From Bathynomus jamesi (lineage: Eukaryota > Arthropoda > Malacostraca > Isopoda > Cirolanidae): a DNA stretch of 64,000 nucleotides. Location of the stretch: NCBI GenBank assembly GCA_023014485.1, contig JAJOZX010007495.1:32501-96500 (forward strand). Direction: 5' to 3'. Below, piece after piece: positions 43,385 to 54,916 of this stretch (the first letter of the stretch is position 1; each line of letters starts with the position of its first letter). The translations under genes were made by a program, and so were the position numbers. The notes beneath the pieces were generated by a model. That model was not told the DNA's origin. It saw only the letters and a list, made by a program, of their open reading frames with translations, and ran no database searches.

Positions 43385-44335
43385 TCACTCTGTGGCCCCA
43401 CAAGAGACAGCCATTTTGGATCGAGAGTCCAGACTGACGTTGATAAAAAGGCTGTAATTCACTCTCAACCTTAGTAGGCCAACCGAGTAGTAATGGATGA
43501 CCCTAGACAGAATAGAGTCTGATTTTGTCCACTGCTCTATTTGTACTGCAGATACTGGAGTGGATTCCAAAAACTTCACCAAGTGAACCCATTCTGTAGG
43601 TATAGGTACGCATTCATTTGGATTTTCTAAAGACAACCTACTTAGAGCATCAGCCGTACCTAGAAGTTTGCCTAGCCTATGTACCAAGTCAAATTTATAG
43701 GCTTGTAGAATCAGCGCCCATCGTTGGATCCTACATGAGGCCATAACTGGAATATTTTTATTAGGTGAAAATAAACCTGAGAGGGGCTAATGGTCAGTAA
43801 TTAGTTAAAATTCATGACCCCATAGATAGAAATGAAATTTTTTTTACTGCAAATACTAAGGCTAAGGCTTCACGTTCAAGTTGTGCATATCGTCTTTTAG
43901 TCTCAGTTAGTGTTCTAGAAGCAAAGCAGATAGGCCTATCTACACCATCAATGTGGTGCGATAACTGCCCCAATTCCATAAGAACTGCTATCTGCTGGAA
44001 CTATGAGCGGAAGTTTAGGATCATAATGCACTAGGAGAGTGGACTCCGGGTATTTTTCAGGGGACAAGGGACCGAGTTCTACTACTAAGTAGTACGTCCT
44101 TGGAAGCCTCAAATGCTTCCTTTTGGGTTTTCTCCCATCTCCACTGTTCCCCAGATCGTAATAGCTTATTTAGGGGTTCAAGGAAAGTCGATGCATTACG
44201 TAAACATTTCCTATAAAAGTTTAGACCTAAATAAGCTTGCAACTGTGTGATGTTTTGTGAAGGTGGTGCATTTTTTACTGCTTCTAGTTTATTCACCGTT
44301 GGATGAATGCCTGAGGCATATATGCGGAACCCCAA
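43385..44335 (-). pseudogene. Gypsy-C RT thumb and RNase H
   Basis: Minus strand. The thumb at 44335-44057 has GIHPTVNKLEAVKNAPPSQN and LQAYLGLNFYRKCL. RNase H sequence between is decayed (43750-44050). Its end at 43744-43385 reads MASCRIQRWALILQAYKFDL, then GKLLGTADALSRLSL. Confidence 0.85.
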
Positions 44336-44422
44336 CTATGAAACCTCATTAGTGACCCACGAACACTTTTCTTTCTTTAGCTTACGTCCGGCATCCCGGA
44401 GTATTTTTAGAACTGTGGTTAA

Positions 44423-44773
44423 TCAAGCGAGTTCTTTTTTAGATGAAACTGAAGTGCGGACATCTCGAAAACAAAGTACACCCGGAATGTGACCAAGAAC
44501 TCGGTCCCTTGTCCTCTGAAAAATACCCGGAGCCGATGCTATTCCATAGCATAGCCTGTTATACTTATATAGGCCTCGATGCGTATTTATGATAGATGGC
44601 TCTTTAGAATTTTCATCTAAACTTAGTTGAGCATAGGCTTGGGACATATCTAGTTTTGTGAAATATTTATCCCCAGCAAGAGAGCTAAATAATTCATAGG
44701 GCTTGAGTATAGGGTAGCAATCTAGAAGGACTGCTCTATTTGCTGTTAAACGGTAATCCCCACACAACCGCAC
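44423..44773 (-). pseudogene. Gypsy-C reverse transcriptase palm
   Basis: Minus-strand frame with MRLCGDYRLTANRAVLLDCYP, FTKLDMSQAYAQLSLDENSK, NTHRGLYKYNRLCYGIASAP and IPGVLCFRDVRTSV. The last stands where relatives have the Y-L-D-D active site, so the catalytic aspartate pair is destroyed (one D remains). Inactive. Confidence 0.9.
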
Positions 44774-45007
44774 TGACTTGTCAGGTTTTAGTACAGGAAC
44801 TACCGGGGTAGCCCACTTGGCGTGTGTGACTGGTTCAATAATTTTATCTTTGAGCAGCCTGTCAATTTATAAATCTACCTTCTCCCCCAGTGCAACTGAA
44901 CGAACCTTACAAAACTTCGGAGTTACATTAGAGTCTACCTCTATACAGACCTGATGGCCTTTTAGTTTGCCTACTTCAGGCGAATACGCGAGTGCATGCA
45001 CCTCTGC

Positions 45008-46208
45008 CTAACCCTTCGGCAAAATTTTGTCAATCGGCATTTTCAAAGCATCAATCCAATCACGGCCTAGTAGATTAGGCCCTTGCTCATCCACCACTAA
45101 AAGAGTTAAGGGATGAGACAAAGTTTTCTTGTTGAGTGTAACTGTGATGGATGCTTCACAAATAGGTATTTGTATGTCCCCATATTTTTTTAGTATTGAT
45201 TTAGATGCATGTAGTTTAGGTGCATTTTTGAAAGTTTTGTCAAAAACTGTTTTGGACATGACAGTTCGGGCAGAACCTGCATCTAGTTCTAGAGGAACTG
45301 TAATTCCATTTAGGCCTACCTCTACAATATATGGACCTGTATTACCACTTTGCTGCTCATAAAATAGGTACTCCACTCCAATGTTCAAAGCATTTCCATT
45401 AGAAATATTATAATTAGAATTTCCACCCCTTGTTTTCTTTGAAAAACAAAATTTAGCTATGCGACCTATTTTACTACAGTTTCGGCAAACTGCTTTAAAA
45501 GGACAGTCCTTCTTCCAATGGTGTTTTCCACACCCAGTACATGGCTTGGAAGGCTTTTCCTCCTGTTTAGCGTTTGAATTAGTAGGTTTAGTCGTATTTG
45601 CCGCATACCTTTCATTTGTTTGTCTAGTAGGCTCATTAGGTCTGCTTGGCCTAGAAGATTTAAAGCTATTTACATGTTGGGCTTTACTACTGTAACTGCC
45701 AAAAGCTCTAACATCTTTAGCAGCTGCTTCCCTAGCCGCAGCTATTTCTACAGCCTGACTAAATGTTAGGTCCTGTATAGCTAATAGGGCTCTCTGGGTA
45801 GAGTCCACTTTGAGACCCATTACAAACCTATCTCTTAGCATTTCGTCTAATTTGTTCCCAAATTTACAAGTACGGCTATGGGCTTTTATACCTGCAACAA
45901 ACTGCAATGCTTTCATTCACAGTCTGATGCTTCGAATAAAATTTGAAACGTTCATAGATGAGAACTACTCGGGGTTTGTAGTGATTGGTTAGGGCCTGTC
46001 CCAATTCACTATAGGTGCAAGTTTCCGGTGCTTTAGGAGCAACTAGGTGCATAACTAAGCCAAACGTTTTAGGGCCTATTATAGTTAAGGTAGGTACTTC
46101 CTTCGCATCAGGAAGGGAATTTGCCTCGAAAAACCTCACCCAAGTGGCATAAGCTTCGAAGTCCTCCCCAGAGTCTTCGTAGGGGCTTATATGGCCAATC
46201 ACCGACAT
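45008..46208 (-). pseudogene. Gypsy-C Gag and protease
   Basis: Minus strand 46208-45876 (capsid region: WVRFFEANSLPDAKEVPTL, SELGQALTNHYKP), then 45916-45008 after a shift. Text includes DRFVMGLKVDSTQRALL and the zinc knuckles CTGCGKHHWKKDC and CRNCSKIGRIAKFC. The protease region reads VPLELDAGSARTVMSKTVF, with D-A-G in place of the usual D-T-G, and PNLLGRDWIDAL. Frame integrity is better here than in RT. Confidence 0.88.
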
Positions 46209-46319
46209 GCTAGAACAAAACAGATTTAGGCCAAATAACGTGAAGTAGGTTAGAATTGGGGTTAAATTTGATCTAGTTACTCCCCGGTTAGGGCTGAATA
46301 GTAAATTGAATTAGAGTTT

Positions 46320-46406
46320 GGGCTGAGTAGGAATTAGTATTAGAGTTAGGGCTGGGTAGGAATTAGTATTAGGGTTAGGGCTGAGTAGGAATTAGTATTA
46401 GAGTTA
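46320..46406. repeat. 29-bp tandem repeat in the Gypsy-C leader, three copies
   Basis: Unit GGGCTGAGTAGGAATTAGTA-TTAGAGTTA starts at 46320, 46349 and 46378. It lies in the untranslated leader between the primer-binding site and Gag. Confidence 0.9.
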
Positions 46407-46560
46407 GGCCGGCGGGACCTAAGCTATAGTACGGTAGCTTACCCTACCCACACAAACCAACCAAATCGAACGACCCACCTAGGCTAGGCTACATCCAATT
46501 TTCCAAACAACCAAACTGAACCCAATAAACCAAATTAAATCCCGTCCTCGTCGCCAAATA

Positions 46561-46998
46561 TAACAGCGTGGGGTTAGTGACCCCGCCAAGTTATTAGGTT
46601 TCTAAACAACAACAAAGGCACTTACCGGTGCTTTGATTTAGATTTAGCATAGATTTCCAACGTCCTACAAACCGCCTACCTAACTCTCTCACTTCACTAA
46701 TGTAGAAGCTATAGACATTACTCCTACCCTTATATATTAGTTGACAACTTCCTGCTCACATTCTAACACTTTAGCGACATCAAATTAAATTTAGCACCAA
46801 CGATTTAGTCAGATATGAATAACCATGCTGCTAGTCCAGCCAAAATAAACGAACAGACCGCGTTCCGCTGTTTATCCTTGTGTTGCCATTCAGCTTTCTT
46901 TTAGTGACTTTTCCCTTTAGACTATATTCATGTGTGTGTGTGTATATATACTGTATAATATAGTGTATATATATATTATACACACACACGTCACCTCA
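46561..46998 (-). repeat. Gypsy-C 5' LTR
   Basis: 438 bp, homologous to 41898-42322. It contains a (GT)n/(TA)n stretch at 46932-46985 that differs in length from the other LTR. Confidence 0.9.
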
Positions 46999-47103
46999 CT
47001 CCACTATTCCTGACGCTCATGATAATGGGTTAAATAACAAACACAAAATTTACTACAATGGAAAATTTTCACACTATGTATGGCATTAAAAAAAATTTAC
47101 GTT

Positions 47104-47440
47104 AATTTTCAAGAAAAGTAGTTTCAAAATTCTTATCGGACCTCCCTGATCGCTTGGGTCGAAGTAGGTCTTTTCCAACATTAAAAAAAACGTTCTACGG
47201 CTGCACTAGATGGGATAAGGGTATTGATAGCTATAAATACAACTTTGAATTCAGCAGAGGGAACTAAAGTTGCCCGTAATGTGCGAGAAGGCTCTAATGC
47301 CAAAAACATATTGACCAGTTCGGCGCCTGGTTGGATGTATGCATGGTTCTTTTTCTTCAGACATCCGAAACATCTTCCGTACTACTACTCTTTGAAGGCG
47401 ACTTACCGCTGTTATTGGTTGCATCAATTGCGTTTTGTAG
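47104..47440 (-). pseudogene. hAT transposase C-terminal fragment
   Basis: Minus-strand reading with LVNMFLALEPSRTLRATLVP and AINTLIPSSAAVERFF, then, after one extra T in a run of eight, NVGKDLLRPKRSGRSDKNFE, ending about 47104. The SSAAVERxF...GKDLLRPKRSxLSD pattern is the hAT dimerisation domain. The upstream part is unclear. This hAT is distinct from the others in the window. Confidence 0.75.
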
Positions 47441-47545
47441 CTTCTTGATCAAACTACATGTCTGTCATACACTTTACATTACAGTTCACAACGAAGCCTA
47501 ATTCAAACCCAGGATTACACACGCCGACAATGTGGTATCGTATAT

Positions 47546-47737
47546 CAGGGGTAGAAATTCACATACGCCGGGTCGTCCGAGGCGAACAAAATATCAGAAG
47601 GGCGAGTAATCTTATAATTTTGCTGGTTTTTGATCACCCGGCGGGCGACTAGCATGGCAGACCCCTCAGTGTATAAAAACTATATGGATATGTAGCCTAG
47701 CTTGAGACTTTAAAAAAATGATAAATTTCTACCCCTG
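47546..47737. mobile_element. Short TIR element (about 192 bp)
   Basis: The left end CAGGGGTAGAAATT and the inverted right end match over 14 bp. Flanks share GTATAT/TATAT, so a clean 8-bp hAT duplication is not demonstrated. No coding capacity. CAGGGG-type ends suggest a hAT MITE. Confidence 0.65.
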
Positions 47738-48157
47738 TATATGGTACCTTCATTTCATAATTAAATACAGATTATTAATTTATTGTATTAAATAACTACA
47801 AGATTGCTTCTGGATTGGCGACAAAGCCTATTGGAAATGGGGAAAATTTCCATACGTAGAACCAAATATGTAGGGACTGGGCCTATATAACAAGAAAAAT
47901 GTATTTTTCGTATCAAAAGTTTCCATCGCTGACTCATGAAAATTACTATGAGAAGAGAAATAATGAAAATACAAAAATTAGACGTCTGGAAACTTTCCGT
48001 TTACAAAGTAAGCGAATTTAAGATAAAAGATTTAGCTCATCTCAGAGCTGTCCAGTGTCGAGCGTTGCTGTAGGCAAGGAAGATGTGCTTAATCTTTCTA
48101 CAAGTTCTGAGTGAAACACTAATAAAAAATAAAATATTAAAACCAAAGGATAGGTGA
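47738..48157. other. No gene recognised
   Basis: AT-rich DNA between the short TIR element and the 3' end of the first large LINE copy; I recognise nothing in it. Confidence 0.5.
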
Positions 48158-48246
48158 GTTACAAGGAAAAGAAGTACCTCAAAAGGCCTTGCGGCCCATA
48201 CCGAGGTACCAATGGCAACGGGTGCAAGGGAAAATTTCCTACACCC

Positions 48247-49560
48247 TCAAATAGTGTGCAAGATTCGATCTAACCTTTTCTTGAACTGATCCACAGAGGA
48301 ACTGTTCACAACTTCTGAAGGTAACCTGTTCCACGTATCACAGATCTTATAGGTAAAGTAATTCCCACACACACTAGTGCTAAACCGTTTCAAATCCAAC
48401 TTCCAACCATTGTTGCGAGTTGGGTTATCATTTAAACTAAACATGCTTCTAAAATCAACATCGTTGAACCCGCGTAAGAGCTTGAAAACCTCGATGAGTT
48501 GACCGCGCAGCCTCCGAGTTTCCAGCGAAAACAAATTCAGGGCGCGTAAACGTCGATTGTAGCCCATATGCCTAACGGAAGAGATTAACTTTGTAGCCCT
48601 CGCCTGGACTCGCTCCAGCCTGTCAATATCTTTCCTGAGGGTGGGCGACCAGAACTACACATTATACTCCAGGTGCGGCCGAACCAGGGAATTGTACAGA
48701 GAGAGCACAATTTCCTTGTTCCGAAATTGAAATTGCCTCCTGATATAACCCAACAGCTTCTGGGCTTTCTTTTCCACCTCTACGCACTGTTTAAACTTAA
48801 GGTCGCTGCGAATTAGCACACCCAAATCCTTTTCCAAATCAGTGGCCTCGATATTACTCCCCAACATGGAGTAGTCCGACTTGGGATTGGCGGAGCCAAT
48901 GGTGCATCACCTTGCATTTACCCAAGTTAAACGGCATTTGCCATTTTTCGGACCACTCTCCTATCCTACGTAGGTCCGCACGCAGTTGCTCGATCGCCTC
49001 GGGCGTCCCAACATTGGCCCCAAGCTTGGTGTCATCAGCGAATTTGGCGATCCGACTGACGATGCCAGCGTCGATATCATTTATGTAAATGATAAACAAC
49101 AGTGGCCCCAAAACGGAACCCTGAGGAACCCCGCTAGTTAGACCGAGGCCCAACCCGAGCTAGCCACTTTAATTACAACCTTCTGCCGCCTATTCTTCAG
49201 CCAGTTTTCAATCCACCTACCTACTTCCCCACTGATACCCAGCGCGCAGACTTTAGCCATTAGCCGGCGGTGAGGAACCTTATCAAAGGCTTTCTGAAAG
49301 TCGAGATAAAGTATATCAATCGCCCTACTCTTACCATACTCTCTCCACATGACGTGGAAAAACTCAAACAGGTTGGTGAGACACGAACTATGCCGTCTAA
49401 ACCCATGTTGGGAGTCCCCAAGCAGCTTGTAGGAATCCAAATGGTCAACAATCCTATCCGCTATTATCCCCTTTAATAATTTACCTACAACCGAAGTGAG
49501 ACTAATGGGACGATAGTTCCCTGGACTTTCGTGATCCCCTTTCTTAAAGATAGGGGTCAC
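48247..49560 (-). pseudogene. CR1-like LINE reverse transcriptase, copy 1
   Basis: Minus-strand pieces 49560-49138, 49153-48854, 48867-48655 and 48567-48247. Motifs: [66 protein letters not shown] and, at the end, YKICDTWNRLPSEVVNS and FKKRLDRILHTI. Single-base shifts fall near 49145, 48895 and 48800, and an in-frame TAG replaces the tryptophan/glutamine area at 48655. Its catalytic FADD box is intact but the chain is broken. Confidence 0.93.
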
Positions 49561-49576
49561 GTTGGCTTCCCTCCAG

Positions 49577-50597
49577 TCACCTGGCCCGTCTCCAACGACT
49601 TGTTGAAGACTGTGGCCAGGTGGGGAGCCACCTGGTCGCGCACTTCCCGCAAGACTCTGGGGAGGAACTGGTCTGGCCCAGGAGCCTTAAACGCGGTTTG
49701 TCTATTCTATCGGCAACGACTGTCGCGGTACACCGAACACTATCCACGCCAGCACCTTCGTTGGTCCGCAACGCGCCGCTGGGGTCCTTTAACCATGCTT
49801 CTAGTGAGCTTTCTACGATTAACATAACTGAAGAACTCCTTAGGGTTCCCCTTGCAGAGGCTTGCCACCCGGAGTTCTTCGTTACGTTTAGCTAGCCTAA
49901 CCTTCGCCTTCACTTCCCTGCACAGGTGGACATACGCCTCATTGTTCTCATGGGAACGATTGGCCTTTGCCCTCCTATACGCATCTTTCCTATTTCGGAT
50001 AGCCGAAGCGATGTCACGACTGAACCACTTAGGCTGCGTTGAAGCAGGGGCGACCGGTTTTGACGGTATGGCAGCAGACTGCAGCTCCATAAACTGGTCC
50101 TGGAATGCACTCCACACTCCTTCAACATCGCCGCCCACCTCTAATCCCATCTCACCTACGCTATCTTGGAGGCCAACAAAGTCCGCCCGCCGTAGATCGA
50201 GCTTACTGCCTCTCGAGTTACTACGCTTCACCCGAGGGACGCAGACACAGAACCTAATCAGACCGTGATCACTTCCGCCCAACGATTCGTCAACGGTGAG
50301 GCCAGTGACGAGGTTGTCTTCGGTCGTGAATACCAAGTCTAGAACGCTTTCGCCTCGTGTAGGCCCATTTACCCACTGAGTGAGGAAGTTCTCATCAGCA
50401 AAGTCAACTAGCCTCCTCCTTTCGGCATCAGCAGTCCTGTCTTCCCACTTTATACCGCGACAGTTTAAGTCTCCTAAAACTACACACACACTGTCCCTTA
50501 GCAGGCTACGGAGTTCGATGTACAGGGCTGTATCCTCCTCAAGGAGGAGATGCGGAGGTCTGTACGCCAAGATTAACCTATAGTTCGTCCCTCCCAC
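49577..50597 (-). pseudogene. CR1-like LINE endonuclease C-terminal part, copy 1
   Basis: Minus-strand frame with NYRLILAYRPP, DSVCVVLGDLNCRGIKW (the GDxN motif), DLVFTTEDNLVTGL and GGSDHGLIRF (the SDH motif), so it is an APE-type endonuclease. The linker has PKWFSRDIASAIRNRKDAYRR and FFSYVNRRKLT. N-terminal endonuclease motifs are absent through 5' truncation. A shift at about 49745 separates it from the RT; 49577-49740 carries TATVVADRIDK text in another frame. Confidence 0.92.
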
Positions 50598-50598
50598 G

Positions 50599-50600
<2 letters not shown>

Positions 50601-50630
<30 letters not shown>
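50601..50630. repeat. (AG)n microsatellite between two LINE copies
   Basis: Uninterrupted AG repeat between the 5' break of copy 1 and the 3' terminus of the next copy. On the minus strand it reads as a (TC)n tail directly after CTTGTAAC. Confidence 0.95.
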
Positions 50631-50633
<3 letters not shown>

Positions 50634-51293
50634 ACAAGGAAAAGAAGTACCTCAAAAGGCCTTGCGGCCCATACCGAGGAGGTACCAATGGCAACGGGTG
50701 CCAGGGAAAATTTTCTAAAAGTTTATTTTTCTTTCAACTATCCTAGCAGTAGTAGAGAACTGGATAGAAAAGTAGAAGGCTCTCTCCCCACCCTCCCTGC
50801 CAGAGGCAGGTACGGAAAAAGGTTGAAGAAAATACCTTGACCCTGGAAAAGTAGCCAAGGGAATTTTACAGGAAAGTGGAGAATATATAAATAGCTCTAT
50901 ATTTAGCTTGCTCACAGAGACACCGTGCAAGCGATCTCCTGCAGAGTTTTCTTATGTTTTAGTCTTAAACTATGAGAGTATTCAGTACTTTGTCTAGCCT
51001 ATTTTTAAACACATTTACACTTTGACTGGAAACAACCTCTGAGGGAAGTTGGTTCCAGATATTAACTATTTTATAGGAAAAGAAATTTCCGCAGACTGAG
51101 GTCCTAAATGTCTTTACACACTCAAATAGTGTGTAAGATTTGGTCTAACCTTTTCTTGAACTGATCCACAGAGGAACTGTTCACAACTTCCGAAGGTAAC
51201 CTGTTCCATGTGTCACAGATCTTATACGTAAAGTAATTCCCACACACACTAGTCCTAAACCTTTTCAAATCCAACTTCCAACCATTGTTAAGA
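50631..51293 (-). mobile_element. CR1-like LINE, short 3' fragment with extended 3'UTR
   Basis: Minus strand. It holds the last RT codons (51293-51125, TYKICDTWNRLPSEVV-like to HT stop). A second, related RT C-terminal tail follows (about 51102-50967: TSVCGNFFSYKIVNIWNQLP and SVNVFKNRLDKVL), then a 3'UTR ending GGCCGCAAGGCC...CTTGTAAC. The second tail comes from a different but related LINE and is also found in the next copy. Confidence 0.88.
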
Positions 51294-53392
51294 GTTACAA
51301 GGAGTTACAAGGAAAAGAAGTACCTCAAAAGGCCTTGCGGCCCATACCGAGGAGGTACCAATGGCAACGGGTGCCAGGGAAAATTTTGTAAAAGTTTATT
51401 TTTCTTTTAACTATCCTAGCAGTAGTAGAAAACTGCATAGAAAAGTAGAAGGCTCTCTCCCCACCCTCCGCTCCCTCCCTGCCAGAGGCAGGTACGGAAA
51501 AGGTTGAAGAAAATACCTTGACCCTGGAAAAGTAGCCAAGGAAATTTTACAGGAAAGTGGGGAATATATAAATAGCTCTATATTTAGTTTGCTCACATGA
51601 GAGTATTCAGTACTTTGTCTAGCCTATTTTTAAACACATTTACACTTTGACTGGAAACAACCTCTGAGGGAAGTTGGTTCCAGATATTAACTATTTTATA
51701 GGAAAAGAAATTTCCACAGACTGAGGTCCTAAATGTCTTTACACACTCAAATAGTGTGCAAGATTTCGTCTACCCTTTTCTTGAACTGATCCACAGAGGA
51801 ACTGTTCACAACTTCCGAAGGTAACCTGTTCCATGTGTCACAGATCTTATACGTAAAGTAATTCCCACACACACTAGTCCTAAACCGTTTCAAATCCAAC
51901 TTCCAACCATTGTTGCGAGTTGGGTTATCATTTAAACTAAACATACTTCTAAAATCGACATCGTTGAACCCGCGTAAGAGCTTGAAAACCTCGATCAGTT
52001 GACCGCGCAGCCTGCGAGTTTCAAGCGAAAACAAGTTCAGGGCGCGTAAGCGTCGATTGTAGCCCATATGCCTAACGGAAGGGATTAACTTTGTGGCCCT
52101 CGCCTGCACTCGCTCCAGCCTCTCAATATCTTTCCTGAGGGTGGGCGACCAGAACTGCACAGCATACTCCAGGTGCGGCCGAACAAGGGAATTGTACAGT
52201 GAGAGCACAATCTCCTTGTTCCGAAACTGAAATTGCCTCCTGATATAACCCAATAGTTTCTGGGCTTTCTTTTCCACCTCTACACACTGTTTCGTAAACT
52301 TAAGGTCGCTGCTAATTAGCACACCCAAGTCCTTTTCTAAATCAGTCACCTCGATATTACTACCCAACATCGAGTAGTCAGACTTGGGATTGGCGTAGCC
52401 AATGTGCATCACTTTGCATTTACCCAAGTTAAACGGCATTTGCCATTTTTCGGACCACTCTCCTATCCTACCTAGGTCCGCATGCAGTTCCTCGATCGCT
52501 TCGGGCGTCCCAACATTGGCCCCAAGCTTGGTGTCATCAGCGAATTTGGCGATCCGACTGACGATGCCACCGTCAATATCATTTATGTAAATGATAAACA
52601 ACAGCGGCCCCAAAACGGAACCCTGAGGAACCCCACTAGTGACCGAGGCCCAACCCGAACTAGCACCTTTAATTACAACCCTCTGCCGCCTATTCTTCAG
52701 CCAGTTTTCAAGCCACCTACCTATTTCCCCACCGATACCCACTTTCGCCATTAGCCGGCGGTGAGGTACCTTATCAAAGGCTTTCTGAAAGTCGAGATAA
52801 AGTATATCAATCGCCCTACTCTTATCGTACTCACCCAACATGACGTGGAAAAACTCGAGCAAGTTGGTGAGACACGACCTATGCCGTCTAAACCCATGTT
52901 GGGAGTCCCCAAGCAGCTTGTGGGAATCCAAATGGTCAACGATCCTATCCGCTATTATCCCCTCTAATAATTTACCTACAACTGAAGTGAGACTGATGGG
53001 ACGATAGTTCCCTGGACTTTCGTGATCCCCTTTCTTAAAGATAGGGGTCACGTTGGCTTCCTTCCAGTCACCAGGCACCTGGCCCGTCTCCAACGATTTG
53101 TTGAAGACTGTAGCCAGGTGGGGAGCCACCTGGTCGCGCACCTCCCGCAACACTCTGGGGAGAAACTGGTCTGGCCCAGGAGCCTTAAACGCGCTCAGTT
53201 TGTCTATTCTATCGGCAACGACTGTCGCGGTACATCGAACATTATCCAGGCCAGCACCTTCGTGCCTCACACCTGGCTCGGGGATGATGCGGGTGTCCTC
53301 CCTGGTGAACACTCCCGCAAAGTACTCATTAAGCACATTGGCGATGTCCGCGTCCGAGGTCTGCAGAACGCCGCTTCCGTCCTTTAACGGAC

Positions 53393-53394
<2 letters not shown>
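51294..53394 (-). mobile_element. CR1-like LINE copy 2, 5'-truncated, open RT frame
   Basis: Minus strand. The 3' end carries a tandem terminal unit (GTTACAAGGAGTTACAAGGA on plus), as expected for CR1-type 3' short repeats. The 3'UTR contains the same second RT tail (51728-51596) as the fragment to its left, with about 60 bp deleted. The RT ORF spans 53394-51747. The 5' end merges into a palindromic (CT)n-(GA)n tract. Confidence 0.92.
51747..53394 (-). CDS. CR1-like LINE reverse transcriptase, uninterrupted
   Basis: The open frame is 600 codons (to 53549), of which the first 50 or so translate the microsatellite and flank and are not LINE. The LINE part starts at about GPLKDGSGVLQ and includes [101 protein letters not shown] (active site), PHLEYAVQFWSP and the end YKICDTWNRLPSEVV to HTI. 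All RT motifs are intact; only the endonuclease is missing. The clade call CR1-like rests on these motifs and the 3' repeats. Confidence 0.93.
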
Positions 53395-53432
<38 letters not shown>

Positions 53433-53452
53433 AGAGAGAGAGAGAGAGAGAG
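53395..53452. repeat. Palindromic microsatellite (CT)n CGAG (AG)n
   Basis: About 18 CT units run directly into about 10 GA units, forming a near-perfect self-complementary tract of 58 bp at the LINE 5' junction. Confidence 0.95.
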
Positions 53453-53557
53453 CCGTGTGACCTACAACCAGAAGCGAGATCCAAAGAAATAAGAATAAGA
53501 AGGTATGGTCGTTTCCTTTTTTACCATTAGGCAGCGCTAAGACCTCCACAAACGCAC

Positions 53558-53750
53558 AACTTCACTGATTCACCAAGTTGATAGCAATCAACCCATGACC
53601 CTCTATAGTTTTTTCAGTTATATTCTTGATTTCGTCAGGTTCTTCTCTCTTCACCCAAGTTACTTTGAAATGTGGGTAGAATGCAGCAGCAAGAATACAA
53701 TCATTGTTGAAAACTTCTCTGAATCGTGACTAGATTTCTTCAGTCAGAGC
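53558..53750 (-). pseudogene. Small hAT-like fragment
   Basis: Minus-strand reading with SRFREVFNNDCILAAAFYPHF, then KVTWVKREEPDE. The pattern RF...LLAA...P.FK..W is typical of the region before the hAT dimerisation domain. One in-frame stop. Too short to place in a family. Confidence 0.55.
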
Positions 53751-54654
53751 CATCAGCAGAGGGAGACAGTAATTAAGAGCATAGGCGTATGAGGCGGGGG
53801 TCTGGGGGCCGACAGCCCCCCAGGACTAGGGAATTGGGCATTTTGAGGGTGGATTTTTCCTGACATTCCTTCATTTTTTTTTTTTACTTCTTGAGATGAA
53901 TTAATTACTTGCTGCTATACTTGTAGTTAATAATTAAAACCTAAGTTGAGGACTTACTAAATTCTATATCAACTGCAATGCCGTAGTTTTGCTTGTCATT
54001 TAGAAATGTTGTAGCAAAATTTTATCTCATTTTTGTAAATTGTAGTTTTTTAATATAAAAAAGGCTTTAATATATGTTACTCATACTCTAGCCTTTGTGT
54101 TATTTTAAGCTACACATAATGCTTATGCGGAAATCAGGGCACCTGAAATTTTTTAGGGCAACCCCCCCCCCCCCCCCCCCAAAAAAAAACATATTGTAAA
54201 CTGTAACAAATTTGTCATTTCTGTATCTGATACCATTCAAAATGCCAATGTTTAAACATTAAACGTTAGAAACAGTAAAACAGTAATTGGTTTCTCTTTC
54301 TTGATTACCATTAACAATGCTTTTGTATTTGTAGATTCAAACAACTCTATCTCCGTAACCATTCAGAATTAGACACATGTTCATATAAACTTTTTTTTCT
54401 CACAATGACCGATACTATCATCCTGAAGTATTGACCTTTCCTCCTGAAACACCCTGTATATTATAGGCACATAGGGAAATTTTGTGACAAAATGGGAATT
54501 TTTGAGGGTTCATGATGCTCATTTGGGGAAGTTTGGCCGACTAGACCTGGCAACATTGCCACAGCCACAGGGTAGTCTGTATCAGGGCTAGTCAAAGTTT
54601 TTGCCAGATTGAGCAATGTGAAGTCATCAGTGGATTTGGCTCGCAAACTCAACA
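53751..54654. other. No gene recognised; homopolymer tracts
   Basis: A G-rich stretch near 53790-53825, then AT-rich DNA. A poly-C/poly-A junction lies at about 54164-54189. No coding signal or terminal repeats were recognised. Confidence 0.5.
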
Positions 54655-54916
54655 TTAGGGGCCATTCAAAAACCACGTGGTCCTTAAAAAGTGGGGGGGA
54701 GGGGGGTCTTGACGTTTAACCACGTAGCCAATACTAAGCATTAAAATATCCTATTTATATTGTTTATAATTTTATATAATATATATATATATATATATCA
54801 GCATTTTTTAAGATTTTCCCACTGGATGACAAAGGGAGACTGGGAAGTGGGGGGGGGGGTGACTAAGGCAGGGATGATGTGCTGCCAATTTCTTAACAAC
54901 TGCTTCTGATACAGAT

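Larger units (their letters stand above)
41898..46998 (-). mobile_element. Gypsy-C: Ty3/Gypsy LTR retrotransposon, decayed
   Basis: Minus-strand element with LTRs 46561-46998 (5') and 41898-42322 (3'). After the 5' LTR the sequence is TTTGGCGACGAGGACGGGA, a typical Gypsy primer-binding region. Before the 3' LTR is the polypurine tract AGGGGAGGAG. Gag (46208-45500), protease, RT, RNase H and integrase are present but heavily broken. The family resembles the K02A2.6-like Gypsy elements common in arthropods (inference from motifs). No convincing target duplication was found. Confidence 0.9.
48158..50600 (-). mobile_element. CR1-like LINE copy 1 (family shared with 50631-53394)
   Basis: Minus strand. 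The 3' terminus is at 48158 (...CTTTTCCTTGTAAC), followed by the short 3'UTR with GGTATGGGCCGCAAGGCC. RT is at 48247-49560 and the endonuclease end at 49740-50597. The 5' end is cut at NVGGTNYRLILAYRPP, where a (GA)n tract begins. Sister copies at 50631 and 51294 have a longer 3'UTR. Confidence 0.9.

Noticed and set aside
47224..47652. Plus-strand ORFs of 64-74 codons
   Set aside because: They are antisense to a recognisable hAT fragment or lie in a TIR element.
53053..53549. Arg/Glu or Ser/Leu repeat protein at the LINE 5' edge
   Set aside because: Translation of the (CT)n/(GA)n microsatellite; not LINE or host coding.
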